From Eubacteriaceae bacterium (GTDB taxonomy: Bacteria; Bacillota; Clostridia; Eubacteriales; Anaerofustaceae): a DNA stretch of 64,000 nt. Where the stretch lies: the NCBI GenBank assembly GCA_017551505.1, contig JAFZLL010000008.1:1-64000 (forward strand), read 5' to 3'. A program made the translations under genes and the position numbers. Position 1 is the stretch's first letter. Each line of letters begins with the position of its first letter. Below, piece after piece: positions 17,131 through 25,864 of this stretch. Under the pieces are notes generated by a model, which had not been told where the DNA came from, did no database searches, and saw nothing but the letters and a program-made list of their open reading frames with translations.

Positions 17131-17619
17131 ATGAAATCTACAACAAGAAAAACAGACGAAGAACAAACCGAACTCGGCGAACTTCTCGAGTTCAGCTATA
17201 GCCCGGGGTACAGCGATATGGCCGGAGGCTATCACAATGAAGATCTCCACAGGGATGAGAACGGACAGTGGGTGATAATCAGCAGGGATCGTCCGGTCTT
17301 CAGCGATCCTACGACAATAAAAACATACGCCGTCACAGAAGAAGCGGTCAGGGATTTCCTTTCCTTCATCACAGAAAAAAAGTTCCTTGAGCTCCAGGAT
17401 CGTGAGGAAAGCGATCTTTTCGCCACAGACTACAGTCCATGGAGCTTTACCTTCATTTTCCGCAGTACTTCCGAAACGGATTTCAGACCCAAAAGATACC
17501 GTATTACCGAATATAAGGAATATTCGAAAAATGACCGCAGTCTGATACAGGATACGGTAAAACAGTTTGTTGCCATGTACGGAGAATTGCTGTCTGAAAC
17601 GACCGAAGATGACCGATGA
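17131..17619 (+). CDS. Hypothetical protein
   Basis: This is a 162-aa soluble protein I cannot assign. The N-terminal half has FSYSPGYSDMAGGYH followed by an acidic/polar segment; the C-terminal half has SPWSFTFIFRSTSETDF and a helical end. The start at 17131 has AGGAG, and TATAAT (17106-17111) is close upstream. It is a single gene. Its composition matches its neighbours, so there is no sign of recent transfer. Confidence 0.7.
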   Translation: MKSTTRKTDEEQTELGELLEFSYSPGYSDMAGGYHNEDLHRDENGQWVIISRDRPVFSDPTTIKTYAVTEEAVRDFLSFITEKKFLELQDREESDLFATDYSPWSFTFIFRSTSETDFRPKRYRITEYKEYSKNDRSLIQDTVKQFVAMYGELLSETTEDDR

Positions 17620-17933
17620 GCACCTCCGGCAAACGGCCATATTCTATGACAGCCCAAACAAATTAGGCGGGCTGCTTCTTAATGACTCAATGATATCTCG
17701 CTAATCCCAGATCACCAAGGATCCCGCGATATCGATATGTATGCCTTTCCACTTCTGTCTTTATTGAGTTATCCGCTTTCCAAAAACTATGCTCCGGACA
17801 CCACCGCACATGATATTCCCATCATTAGGTTTTGGAGCTATCGTTTTATTCATGCAAATTATGCAAAGAACTGAATCAGATCAAATGTCTGGATCTGATA
17901 TCATATCTGATATGCTTTATTCGGAGTGATCAT

Positions 17934-18503
17934 ATGGATGAATTTTTAGATGAATTCAAACGTTTAGAAAAGCTATGCAATGAAATATATGACCAGCAGC
18001 ATGGAGTTACCCTGTATATAGATGAAATGGAGCAGAGATCTTCGGTTGCTTCAAAGGTTATTTATGATTGGGACAACGATCTGAGAAAACTGAAGCGGGT
18101 AAGACACATTCGAAATAACCTGGTTCATGAGCCAGGTTATTTAGGTGATTACGACTGGTCGGATATCGCCTTCATGAAGGAATTCTGCCACAGGATCCTT
18201 GATCAGCAGGATCCTCTTGTGTCGCTGCGGAGACTGACACAACGGATCGCCCAAAATAGGCGCCGTTCCTGTTGGGAAGCAACGCATCAGTCGTCTTCAC
18301 TGCCAAGACAGCACGAACAAACCAAGCAGACAAAACCAAGCTCCAACGATGCGAAAAGAACGCAACGACCGTCTTCTCACGGCAGCCGCTGGAAAGGCAA
18401 TTCCGGCAGGATCCTTATAAAAACGTTTCTGATCGGTCTAGCCGCACTTTTGATCAGATTATTGTGGTTTTTCGCCAAGCTGATCAGCGAGACGCCCCAA
18501 TAG
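17934..18503 (+). CDS. Membrane-anchored protein with HEPN-like R-x4-H motif
   Basis: This is a 189-aa protein. The N-terminal helical domain contains RHIRNNLVHEPG, where Arg60 and His65 form the R-x4-H motif of HEPN ribonucleases, followed by FCHRILDQQDPL. It may belong to the DUF6548 group (from memory, unchecked). A polar, lysine/serine-rich linker (about 110-158) leads to one C-terminal membrane helix (ILIKTFLIGLAALLIRLLWF). ATG 17934 has GGAG at 7 nt; an extension to 17832 has none. HEPN function is inference from one motif. No nucleotidyltransferase partner is adjacent. Confidence 0.6.
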   Translation: MDEFLDEFKRLEKLCNEIYDQQHGVTLYIDEMEQRSSVASKVIYDWDNDLRKLKRVRHIRNNLVHEPGYLGDYDWSDIAFMKEFCHRILDQQDPLVSLRRLTQRIAQNRRRSCWEATHQSSSLPRQHEQTKQTKPSSNDAKRTQRPSSHGSRWKGNSGRILIKTFLIGLAALLIRLLWFFAKLISETPQ

Positions 18504-18862
18504 ATCAAATGACTTATAGTCCGACAAAGGATGGCGGTTGATATTAAGATCTTCCGTCGTTTTTTCCATCTTTTCACAATAAGGGATCTCATAAACAAAA
18601 CCCTAATGATAATACGGGAGGCAGCCTAAGGTACTTTTGCGGTCTGAAGAAAAGATGCTGATACAACCGTCGGAAATTCCCTTGACCAAAAGAAAGAGCA
18701 TGAAGCATTCCATGGCATCCCGTATTCCTAAAGGTCTTTCTGTCTTTCCCAACAAAACGAATTAGCATTTTCATGCAGGTAATAACCGCGATACTCTGCC
18801 GAATAGGCTGAGATTCAATATAATGGGCTTATTGTCTCGATATCTCATCCCGAAGAGGTCTA
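18504..18862. other. Intergenic region with no identified feature
   Basis: These 359 bases hold no reading frame with a ribosome-binding site. A TATAAT (about 18819-18824) near the end may serve the GtrA gene. I see no repeats or hairpin of note. Confidence 0.4.
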
Positions 18863-19408
18863 TTGGAGGAACTGAAAGATAAACTCACCTCCCTCCTGTA
18901 TATACACCGCCGATTTCTCGCATACGGCTTCTTTGGCACGGTCGCTATTGTGCTTTACATAGCCGTCTGTGTCCTTTCGTATAAACTGCTCGGCTTTACG
19001 AATGCCGTGAGCAACATTATCTCCTGGACAGTGACAGTCTTTGTTTCATTCATCACCACAAAGCTCTATGTTTTTGAAAGCAAAAGCATGGAGAAGGCGG
19101 TCTTTTTCATAGAGCTTGCCAAGTTCACCTGTGCAGGGATTCTGACAGGCATGATCGATCTTGCCTGCATGTACATCGCAGTCGACGTGATGGACGGACC
19201 GGCCGTGATTGTAAAAGCCGTCTTCAACGTCATCGTGATCGTATTGAGCTATGTGTTCTCCAGGCTCGTCGTCTTCAGAAGGCACCATGAACAAAAAGAC
19301 AGAACCGACGAAAGCGGCCTCCTCATAAGACAGTTTTATAGTTTTCAGGAATGGCATGATCTTCGGGTCATGCCATTTCCTGTGTCATCAGTTCACTCAG
19401 CGGGATGA
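18863..19408 (+). CDS. GtrA family membrane protein
   Basis: This 181-aa protein has four membrane helices spanning residues about 15-135: FLAYGFFGTVAIVLYIAV, a second with NIISWTVTVFVSFITTKLYVF, a third with FTCAGILTGMIDLACMYIAV, and a fourth ending VLSYVFSRLVVF. That order and the K/R-YVF motif are typical of GtrA, thought to flip or supply lipid-linked sugars. The start is TTG 18863 behind GAGG. The last 40 residues or so are probably not native: they read into the end of a decayed recombinase on the other strand (19368 onward), so the original C-terminus may have been lost. Confidence 0.75.
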   Translation: MEELKDKLTSLLYIHRRFLAYGFFGTVAIVLYIAVCVLSYKLLGFTNAVSNIISWTVTVFVSFITTKLYVFESKSMEKAVFFIELAKFTCAGILTGMIDLACMYIAVDVMDGPAVIVKAVFNVIVIVLSYVFSRLVVFRRHHEQKDRTDESGLLIRQFYSFQEWHDLRVMPFPVSSVHSAG

Positions 19409-19740
19409 ACCCGATCAGATCATAGCAGATATGGATGCTCTGACGGCGTTTTCCGCTGCTTTTATCAGGAGCCCCCACATAGATTGCCTTAATCAGCTCG
19501 TGAGCCGCAAAAGGCGTTAATTCCGTCAATTCTGCGTACTTTCTGACCTTCTGAATGAACTGTTCAAGATTCTGGTTCTGTTGTTCCTGTGTTTCGATTT
19601 CCTGCCGTAAGACTTCCACATCAGCTTTCAGATCACGTTGCTCGTTTTCATAGGCCTGACTCATCATAGTGAAGCGGTCATCACTGACCCGTGAAGAAGA
19701 CCTTAATGGCAGAACGCTTATGGTCGTCGGCGGATCACCG
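19368..19740 (-). pseudogene. Serine recombinase C-terminus relic (DUF4368 type)
   Basis: The minus strand encodes SDDRFTMMSQAYENEQRDLK, a coiled coil, then FIQKVRKYAELTELTPFAAHELIKAIYV and DKSSGKRRQSIHICYDLIGFI. This matches the C-terminal end of large serine recombinases with DUF4368 from clostridial mobile elements. The catalytic N-terminal domain and zinc ribbon are absent. Between 19740 and 20057 the frame is open but has no family likeness. It marks a lost mobile element just upstream of rplM. Confidence 0.7.
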
Positions 19741-20315
19741 CCCGCACTCCGTGCCGTACAGCACCGGCTCATTGCTTCAAGCCGGATAGAATACTTCAAT
19801 AGTGCCGCATGATACGATATTGACCAACGTCGTAGCCGGACGAGGGATATGTCTTGATACTGGCTTTTTGAACGACCATAGCGGACAGTTCGCATGGTTC
19901 CCCTTTGACTGCAAGGAGAGTTTTTCCTGCGTGCTTTGTACACACAAGGATGATCAACGAGAGTCGTTGTATTCATTTCTTGATCTTTTGAAAAGACTGT
20001 ACAAAGAGGCCGTGGTGTTCCCGTTGTAAGCTTCCCATATGATTCCGTATTAAACAACAGCGCCTCTGAACCATCATCGGCTCAAAGGCGCTATGTATAA
20101 TCTATCGTATCAGAATAATCGTCAGCAAAAAACGGATTGCTGTAATATATACAACAATCCATTTTTGCTTGCCATCCCGGTCAGACAGATATCCAAATCA
20201 TTCTGATGTAAAACTCTCTTATGAGCATCCGCCTAATAAAGGGCACTCCTCGGAGATGCCTTCATCTCGAACCATACCTTGTGTTCGCTCCGCTGCAAAA
20301 GACCGCGGGGTTTTC

Positions 20316-20338
20316 TTTTTGACCGGAAGGTCAAAAAA
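20316..20338. terminator. Bidirectional terminator upstream of rplM
   Basis: TTTTTGACC-ggaa-GGTCAAAAA is a symmetric hairpin with A and T tails, ending four bases before the rplM -35 box. It insulates the ribosomal operon from upstream DNA. Confidence 0.7.
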
Positions 20339-20341
20339 AAG

Positions 20342-20370
20342 TTGACAGAATACTTTATTTTTTGTATGAT
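20342..20370 (+). promoter_or_regulatory. rplM-rpsI promoter
   Basis: TTGACA (20342-20347) and TATGAT (20365-20370) are separated by 17 bp. The leader to rplM is about 66 nt and could carry ribosomal-protein autoregulation, but no known leader motif was recognised. Confidence 0.85.
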
Positions 20371-20442
20371 TACCTTCGGCTGTTCTCCTTCTTCGTTAGC
20401 CCCGGGATCGAGACGCCCCACAATTTAATACGGAGACATTTT

Positions 20443-20901
20443 ATGCTGAAAAAAACGACCGCGATCGCAAAGCCCGAAGATATCGATCGCAAATGGTACG
20501 TTATAGATGCGGAAGGCGCAGTCCTCGGAAGACTCGCCACTGTTGCTGCCGTACTGCTTCGCGGCAAGAACAAACCGTGCTATACAGCCAATATCGATAC
20601 GGGCGATTATGTTATTATAGTCAATGCCGATAAGATCGTCCTTACCGGCAAAAAGCTGGAGGAGAAGACCTACTTTACTCACAGCGGATATGCGGGAAAC
20701 GAAAAATTTCGCAAATACAAGGATCTTATGAAGACCAAACCCACCTTCGTAGTGGAAAAGGCCATTAAGGGAATGCTTCCGCACAATAAGCTCGGTGACG
20801 CCCAGTTTAAGAAACTCCACGTCTACGCTGGACCTGAGCACGAGCAGCAGGCGCAGAAACCTATAAAGTATGAACTCGCGAAGGAGGCTTACAATGGCTG
20901 A
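20443..20901 (+). CDS. rplM: 50S ribosomal protein L13
   Basis: The 152-aa protein has family hallmarks: [17 protein letters not shown] at the N-terminus, [25 protein letters not shown], and the conserved [28 protein letters not shown] segment (shown in part). It is an assembly-initiating protein of the 50S subunit. The ATG at 20443 lies behind CGGAGA; a longer upstream frame overlaps the promoter and is rejected. The last eight bases overlap rpsI, a classic coupled L13-S9 operon. Confidence 0.97.
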   Translation: MLKKTTAIAKPEDIDRKWYVIDAEGAVLGRLATVAAVLLRGKNKPCYTANIDTGDYVIIVNADKIVLTGKKLEEKTYFTHSGYAGNEKFRKYKDLMKTKPTFVVEKAIKGMLPHNKLGDAQFKKLHVYAGPEHEQQAQKPIKYELAKEAYNG

Positions 20902-21283
20902 TCAGGTAATGGCAACAGGCAGAAGAAAGACTTCGGTAGCCAGGGTCATCGTCAAGGCCGGAAACGGAGCCTTCAAGATCAATGGCAAGACGATCGAGGA
21001 TTACCTGCCCACAGAGATCCTCAGGCTCGTAGCCAGGCAGCCTCTGACTCTTACAGGGACAACGACCAAGTACGATGTTGTAGTTAATGTATTCGGCGGC
21101 GGTCTCGCAGGACAGGCAGGCGCTATTCGCCACGGCGTAGCCAGGGCGCTCGTGCTGGCAGACGGCGATCTCAAAAAGGAGATCAAAAAAGCCGGACTGC
21201 TCACCAGAGACGCAAGAATGGTCGAAAGAAAGAAGTACGGACTCAAAAAAGCCCGTAGGGCTCCGCAGTTCAGCAAGCGCTGA
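20894..21283 (+). CDS. rpsI: 30S ribosomal protein S9
   Basis: The 129-aa protein has [12 protein letters not shown] at the N-terminus, [38 protein letters not shown], and the universal C-terminal RRAPQFSKR tail that reaches the ribosomal P site. AAGGAGG lies within the end of rplM. The 3' end appears to have served as an insertion site: a second copy of its last codons lies at 22400-22447. Confidence 0.97.
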   Translation: MADQVMATGRRKTSVARVIVKAGNGAFKINGKTIEDYLPTEILRLVARQPLTLTGTTTKYDVVVNVFGGGLAGQAGAIRHGVARALVLADGDLKKEIKKAGLLTRDARMVERKKYGLKKARRAPQFSKR

Positions 21284-21302
21284 TCGGGAGATGCAAACAT
21301 GG

Positions 21303-21338
21303 AAGACCCCGGAACCGTACGGTTCCGGGGTCTTTTGA
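21303..21338 (+). terminator. Terminator of rplM-rpsI
   Basis: A 14-bp perfect stem (AAGACCCCGGAACC-gtac-GGTTCCGGGGTCTT) is followed by TTG, 19 bases past rpsI. The next 260 bases, up to the gene at 21603, show no feature other than the ribosome-binding site. Confidence 0.85.
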
Positions 21339-21602
21339 TGCGTACTAGCGGGTCGGGCTGTCGGAAGCCTGATGGCGTTATGTGGCAGTTAAGACGGTAA
21401 CTTTTGCAGTTTTCAAGATCTACCGGAGTAAGCGGCCTGTTTCGGGAAGTTAATACATCCATTGAGAATTTCATTAAGAAATCGTGCAGGTTATCAACCA
21501 GATTGGATCACCCTGTGTCCCCGGACTTGAATACAGGGCTGTCCTACGATAAGATAAACAAACAAGTACGGCTTTATAAAGGCAAGGATAAGGAGGTTCT
21601 CT

Positions 21603-22235
21603 ATGCTTAGAACAGACACGGTTACTCTGACGACCATACCTGCGACCGCTTACAGGCATAAGCTTCCGGCAGGAGGTTCCGGTATAGTCATTTTGCGCGA
21701 AGGTGCAAGGCAGCCGGGGATCGCATCTCTCAGCAAAACGTCCGGCGAAGCCATCCCGACAGCGAATACCTCGGCAAAGCTTTATCCAAAGAAGGCCTTT
21801 GATGAGGCGATAGCTCTTACCGCGGGCATGCCCTACAGCAAGCGCGGCGGGCCTACACCGACAGAACCGGAGCCCGCAGATCCCAAAGCAGCCGCAAAAG
21901 CAGCCGCAATGGAGAGCTTGGCTGAGAGCGCGGAGTACGGAAATATCGTAGAACACTATACCGATAAGAACGGCAAGCTTTCTTATGATCTGTTGAACAA
22001 GGAACTGATCCAGTTGGCACACAGGAGCAGCAAGGTCCGCGAGATGATCGAAGAAAAAGCCACCCTCGACAGGCTGCGCATCTATGTAGCTGGCGCTAAG
22101 TTCAGGACCATCTCCGGGAATCACGATCTGTCGAACAATAAGATCCGCATGCTGATCGAGTTGCTGGACGGCGTCTATCCGAAGAGCGTCCTTAAAGAGC
22201 TTACCGAAGACCTAAAGCAACGCCTGAAACGATAA
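21603..22235 (+). CDS. Conserved hypothetical protein
   Basis: This is a 210-aa protein I cannot assign. It begins with a beta-rich segment (TDTVTLTTIPATAYRHKLP), has a proline/alanine-rich middle (PTPTEPEPADPKAAAKAAA), and ends in helices containing KVREMIEEKATLDRLRIYV and a lysine/arginine-rich tail. AAGGAGG precedes the ATG. It lies between the real rpsI end and the displaced rpsI end fragment, so it may be cargo of an old insertion. The proline/alanine hinge suggests two separate domains. Confidence 0.7.
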   Translation: MLRTDTVTLTTIPATAYRHKLPAGGSGIVILREGARQPGIASLSKTSGEAIPTANTSAKLYPKKAFDEAIALTAGMPYSKRGGPTPTEPEPADPKAAAKAAAMESLAESAEYGNIVEHYTDKNGKLSYDLLNKELIQLAHRSSKVREMIEEKATLDRLRIYVAGAKFRTISGNHDLSNNKIRMLIELLDGVYPKSVLKELTEDLKQRLKR

Positions 22236-22399
22236 AAATCTTCGCATCCCCGATCACCTTTCCGCGCTCAGCTCCCGGTACAATTATCCAGGCAGGATCC
22301 GTCGGGAAATAGCTTTTGTCTTACCGGTGTGTTAATAACAGACTCAGTTTCGTAAACAGAAGCATGAATAACAAGCTGTTTGGATGACTTTTATTCTGG

Positions 22400-22447
22400 T
22401 ACGGCCTCAAGGCTGCGAGTCGTGCACCTCAGTTCAGCAAGAGATAA
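22400..22447 (+). pseudogene. Displaced rpsI 3'-end fragment
   Basis: In frame, these bases read [15 protein letters not shown] and stop, against [15 protein letters not shown] at the end of rpsI. No homology to rpsI extends upstream. Such a stub is what site-specific integration into the 3' end of rpsI leaves behind: the element rebuilds the gene at one junction and the old end remains at the other. The fragment shares the 12-base run CAGTTCAGCAAG with rpsI. Confidence 0.8.
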
Positions 22448-22458
22448 GGAAATTCTGC
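22437..22458 (+). repeat. att-like direct repeat, copy 1
   Basis: The 22 bases beginning GCAAGAGATAAGGAAATT are repeated exactly at 26736-26757. With flanks, 22430-22458 matches 26729-26757 in 26 of 29 positions, including the end of the displaced rpsI fragment. The repeats enclose 4.3 kb. Confidence 0.75.
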
Positions 22459-22623
22459 AAGCGATAATTGGAGTTGTTTTGAAAGATGACCGGGATTATT
22501 AAAATGAGCAGTTCAACTTTTGTAGATTCAACAACAGTTCGTCAAGTAGAATTGGGCAGATGGTTTTATCTGCGTTAAAACGGTTAAAGGCTGCCCCGCT
22601 AAGGATCCAATGTGCAAAACAGC

Positions 22624-22650
22624 ATTCCAACGCGTTTAACGCGTTGGAAT
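22624..22650. repeat. Palindrome upstream of the AlbA_2 gene
   Basis: ATTCCAACGCGTT and AACGCGTTGGAAT form 13-bp arms around one base. The palindrome ends two bases before the -35 box of the following gene. A nearly identical palindrome lies just after that gene (24358-24382). It is likely an operator or an element boundary. Confidence 0.75.
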
Positions 22651-22652
22651 GA

Positions 22653-22681
22653 TTGACTTTAACGCAAACTTGTGATAGAAT
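22653..22681 (+). promoter_or_regulatory. Promoter of the AlbA_2 gene
   Basis: TTGACT (22653-22658) and TAGAAT (22676-22681) are 17 bp apart. The spacer contains TTTAACGC, a half-site of the adjoining palindrome. Confidence 0.75.
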
Positions 22682-22699
22682 GCGTTCGGAGGTGATATA

Positions 22700-24349
22700 A
22701 TGCTGCCTAAAAAAGAGACCTTAACCATTGAATTCAAAAGTGATCAAAAGAAACTATCTGATTCAGAGATATTTGAAGCTGTCGTCGCCTTTGCCAATAC
22801 TGAGGGAGGCGAGCTTTACCTTGGTATCGAGGATAACGGTGAAGTGACCGGCGTCCATAAAGCACACGAAAACACTGCAACGGTATGTGCTTTCATTGCA
22901 AATAACACAATTCCTCCTGTATCTGTTAGAGCAGAAATAGTTGATGATATTCTTCCGGTCTTAAAGATTTCTGTGCCTAAAACCTACAGTGGTATTACTG
23001 CTACGGTTGCAGGAAAAACGCTTCACAGACAGTTGAAAGCAGATGGAGAACCCGAGAATGTCCCAATGTATCCTACTGCTTTTGCAACAAGACTATCAGA
23101 CCTTCGGCTTTTGGATTATTCTGCAATGCCTGTGCTTCAGAGTGGCATTGAAGATTTTGATCCTATAGAGGTGCAGCGCTTACGGCAATTAGTCACATCT
23201 TATAACGGAGAAAAGAATCTTTTAGATCTTACTGACGAGGATCTTTTTAAGGCGCTTGGATTGGTTCGCGAGCAAAACAATACCTTATATCCCACAATAA
23301 CGGGTATCCTCCTGATCGGTAAGGTTGAGGCTATAAAGCGTCATATTCCCACCCATGCCACAGTATTCCAGGTATTGGAAGGAACTGAAGTCAGAAATAA
23401 TGATGATTATGTTTTACCCTTGCTTCAGACAATAGAGCGTCTGAATAACAGCCTCGAAGCCCGTAATCCTGAACAGGAAATTGAAATGGGATTGTTTAGG
23501 TATGCAATACCGGAGTTTGATAAACGGGCTATTAGAGAAGCCTTGGTCAACGCATTTAGTCATCGGGATTATTCAAAGATGGGCCGTGTGAGGGTAACGA
23601 TCAACGATGAAGGCCTGACAATTGCTAACCCCGGGGGCTTTATTGAGGGTGTTTCCATTAACAATCTTCTGACGGCTGAACCTCACGGAAGAAATCCTCA
23701 GTTGGCAGATGCGTTGAAGCGAATTGGCCTTGCAGAGAGAACAGGAAGAGGTATTGATAGAATATATGAAGGGTCGCTAATCTTTGGAAGACCCTTGCCG
23801 GATTACTCGGCAAGCACATCGGTAACAGTCTCCTTATTTATTCAGCGCAGTAAACCTGACAGGCAAATCGCCCAACTGGTAGCCAATGAGCAGAATCGAC
23901 TTGGGCGACCTCTTTCACTTAATACTTTATTAGTGCTGAACACACTAAAAGATATTCCGAAATCTACGGTAAGCCAGATTGCTGAAGCAATAAACATCTC
24001 AGATACGGCAGTTAAAGGAATCCTGGACACTTCAGTAGAAGCTGGTATAGTCGACGGATTCGGAAATGGCAAAAATAGAACCTATATTTTGTCGCCGAAG
24101 GTCTACAGGACACAAGCTGGAAGGATTGGCTATGTCCGGCAAGCCGATATTGACGAGACACGGTATCCGGAACTAATTATCAACCTTGCGAAGAATACAG
24201 ATTTTCTGTCCAGAGCGGATGTCGTTCAATTATTGCATGTTAGTCCGTCGAAAGCATACACCCTATTGAAAAAACTGGTTTCACAAGGAGTATTAGAGCC
24301 TGTTAACAAGGGACACTATGCTAAATATCGATATGTCGGGAAACGTTAA
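22700..24349 (+). CDS. AlbA_2/Schlafen-type ATP-binding protein with winged helices
   Basis: This is a 549-aa protein. Residues about 5-120 are an AlbA_2 (divergent AAA_4, Schlafen-like) domain: LTIEFKSDQKKLSDSEI, then VVAFANTEGGELYLGIEDNGEV. Residues about 270-370 are a GHKL-type ATPase-like part (REALVNAFSHRDYS, ITINDEGLTIANPGG-like, RTGRGIDRIYEG). Two helix-turn-helix units follow (KSTVSQIAEAINISDTAVKGIL and RADVVQLLHVSPSKAYTLLKKL). Such proteins are often called RecG-like or transcriptional regulators and occur on mobile elements. The gene is more AT-rich than its neighbours and is bracketed by palindromes. Autoregulation is inferred. Confidence 0.85.
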   Translation: MLPKKETLTIEFKSDQKKLSDSEIFEAVVAFANTEGGELYLGIEDNGEVTGVHKAHENTATVCAFIANNTIPPVSVRAEIVDDILPVLKISVPKTYSGITATVAGKTLHRQLKADGEPENVPMYPTAFATRLSDLRLLDYSAMPVLQSGIEDFDPIEVQRLRQLVTSYNGEKNLLDLTDEDLFKALGLVREQNNTLYPTITGILLIGKVEAIKRHIPTHATVFQVLEGTEVRNNDDYVLPLLQTIERLNNSLEARNPEQEIEMGLFRYAIPEFDKRAIREALVNAFSHRDYSKMGRVRVTINDEGLTIANPGGFIEGVSINNLLTAEPHGRNPQLADALKRIGLAERTGRGIDRIYEGSLIFGRPLPDYSASTSVTVSLFIQRSKPDRQIAQLVANEQNRLGRPLSLNTLLVLNTLKDIPKSTVSQIAEAINISDTAVKGILDTSVEAGIVDGFGNGKNRTYILSPKVYRTQAGRIGYVRQADIDETRYPELIINLAKNTDFLSRADVVQLLHVSPSKAYTLLKKLVSQGVLEPVNKGHYAKYRYVGKR

Positions 24350-24356
24350 TGCAATG

Positions 24357-24382
24357 ATTCCAACGCGTTGAACGCGTTGGAA
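24357..24382. repeat. Palindrome downstream of the AlbA_2 gene
   Basis: TTCCAACGCGTT and AACGCGTTGGAA form perfect 12-bp arms around G, starting eight bases after the stop codon. It differs from the upstream copy only at the centre and edges. It has no T run on the plus strand, so it is not an ordinary terminator. The following 130 bases, read on the minus strand, encode a hydrophobic stretch (FYGVMVSVAALFPVMIVLMIM), possibly part of a broken membrane protein. Confidence 0.7.
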
Positions 24383-24516
24383 ATTAAAAGAATTATACCG
24401 TCGTTCATGATCATGAGCACAATCATTACCGGGAAGAGGGCAGCCACGGACACCATCACTCCATAAAAGAACTGGAGCAGGAGCTGCAGACTCACAGCTG
24501 AAAAGGAAGGAAAATC

Positions 24517-24843
24517 ATGGCTATCACAGTGAATCTTAGATATACCGGCCAAAACGGCGCTGCCCGGAAGTTTGCCGAAGAGATGACCGCCGGCGGAACG
24601 GTTGCAGCCATCCGGGCTGAAGCCGGGAATCTGCGCTATGAGTATTATCAGCCGCTTGACGATCCGGAGACCATATTGCTGATCGACAGTTGGACGGATC
24701 AGGAAGCGATCGATGTTCATCACGCTTCTCCGATGATGGCGACGATTGCAGCACTCAGGGAGAAGTACGATCTACATATGACCGTGGAACGGTTTGTGAG
24801 TGTGGAAGAAAACATTGAAGACGAGAGGTTTGTCAGAAGATGA
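24517..24843 (+). CDS. Putative quinol monooxygenase (ABM domain)
   Basis: The 108-aa protein has one antibiotic-biosynthesis-monooxygenase fold: ITVNLRYTGQNGAARKFAEEM, LRYEYYQPLDDPETILLIDSWTD, then DVHHASPMM. The paired ferredoxin-like strands and the HH-x2-SP motif match the YgiN group, which may oxidise quinols without a cofactor. AAGGAAGG lies upstream. Its stop overlaps the start of the broken GNAT gene, so they formed one operon with the flavodoxin that follows. Confidence 0.85.
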   Translation: MAITVNLRYTGQNGAARKFAEEMTAGGTVAAIRAEAGNLRYEYYQPLDDPETILLIDSWTDQEAIDVHHASPMMATIAALREKYDLHMTVERFVSVEENIEDERFVRR

Positions 24844-25378
24844 TCGAGCTAAAACCGTTGGCTCCCTCGGACCGAGAGCAGTTTATCAAAGACAACCAGG
24901 AAGCCTTCAACTATGGCGCCCTGGAGGAATTCGGCCGCCGGGATGATCACTTCGAAGAAGAAGGCGAGATCATCTCCCGTGAGACGATCGAAGCATCCAT
25001 CGACCGCGGTGAGGCTTACCGGATTATGCAGGAGATGAGCCGGTCGGAGGCGTGATCATCAAAGTGGATGGAGAGCGCGGAGATTTGGATATCCTCTTTG
25101 TGTCTCCCCGTGTTCACAGCAAGGGCATCGGTTATGCGGTCTGGTGCGCTGTAGAGCAGCTCCATCCGGAGGTGACCGTCTGGGAGACCGTCACGCCGTA
25201 TTTTGAGAAGCGGAATATCCATTTCTATGTGAACCGCTGTGGGTTCCATATCGTAGAGTTTTTTAACAGCCATCATCCTGATCCGAACGATCCCGATATG
25301 GCAGAGCAAATGGACGAGCAGTTCCCGGACGGAATGTTCCGATTTGAGAAGTGGATCGAAAGAAAGGACGAGAAATGA
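24840..25378 (+). pseudogene. GNAT acetyltransferase, frameshifted
   Basis: Two overlapping frames together make one GNAT. 24840-25055 gives MIELKPLAPSDREQFIKDNQ to GEAYRIMQ, and 25052-25378 continues with VIIKVDGERGDLDILFVSP, VHSKGIGYAVW (acetyl-CoA loop), and NRCGFHIVEFF. Between them, near 25028-25031, one lost base turns a D-E-P-V-G-G-type segment into MSRSEA and a stop. The rest is intact and in register, so decay is recent or a sequencing error is possible. Confidence 0.8.
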
Positions 25379-25860
25379 GCAAGAGTCTGATCATCTATTT
25401 CAGCAGGGCTGACGAGAACTATGCAGTGGGCTGGATCGACAAGGGCAACACCGAGATCGTAGCGGAATTCGTGCAGGAGCTGACCGGCGCGGACATGTTC
25501 AAGGTCGAACCGGCCGTGCCTTATGCCAGGGACTACAACACCTGCATCAAGGAGGCAAAGCAGCGGATCGGCAACGCGCCGATCAAGGAAAAGCTGACGG
25601 ACATTTCCGCCTACGATACCGTATTCATCATGAGCCCGATCTACTGGGGCACTTATGCGCCGGAGATGGAGACGGCTCTGGCCGGACTGGACTTCACCGG
25701 AAAGACGGTACGCGTCATCAGCACCCACGAAGGCTCCGGCCTTGCGGGCATGCTTTCCGACGTAAAGAGAATGTGCAAGGGAGCAAACGTGAAGCCGGGA
25801 CTTGCCATCAAGGGCTCGCAGGCGAAGAAGTCGAAGCAGAAAGTGGCTGAATGGCTGTAA
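25375..25860 (+). CDS. Flavodoxin
   Basis: The 161-aa protein has flavodoxin features: LIIYFSRADENYAVG at the phosphate loop, MSPIYWGTYAPEMETAL over the flavin ring, and STHEGSGLAGML. It is of the same broad group as the proteins at 7380 and in other Clostridia (flavodoxin_4). The start overlaps the end of the broken GNAT gene (ATGA). The context of a quinol monooxygenase suggests a small flavin/quinone redox set; the exact partner is unknown. Confidence 0.9.
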   Translation: MSKSLIIYFSRADENYAVGWIDKGNTEIVAEFVQELTGADMFKVEPAVPYARDYNTCIKEAKQRIGNAPIKEKLTDISAYDTVFIMSPIYWGTYAPEMETALAGLDFTGKTVRVISTHEGSGLAGMLSDVKRMCKGANVKPGLAIKGSQAKKSKQKVAEWL

Positions 25861-25864
25861 AGAT

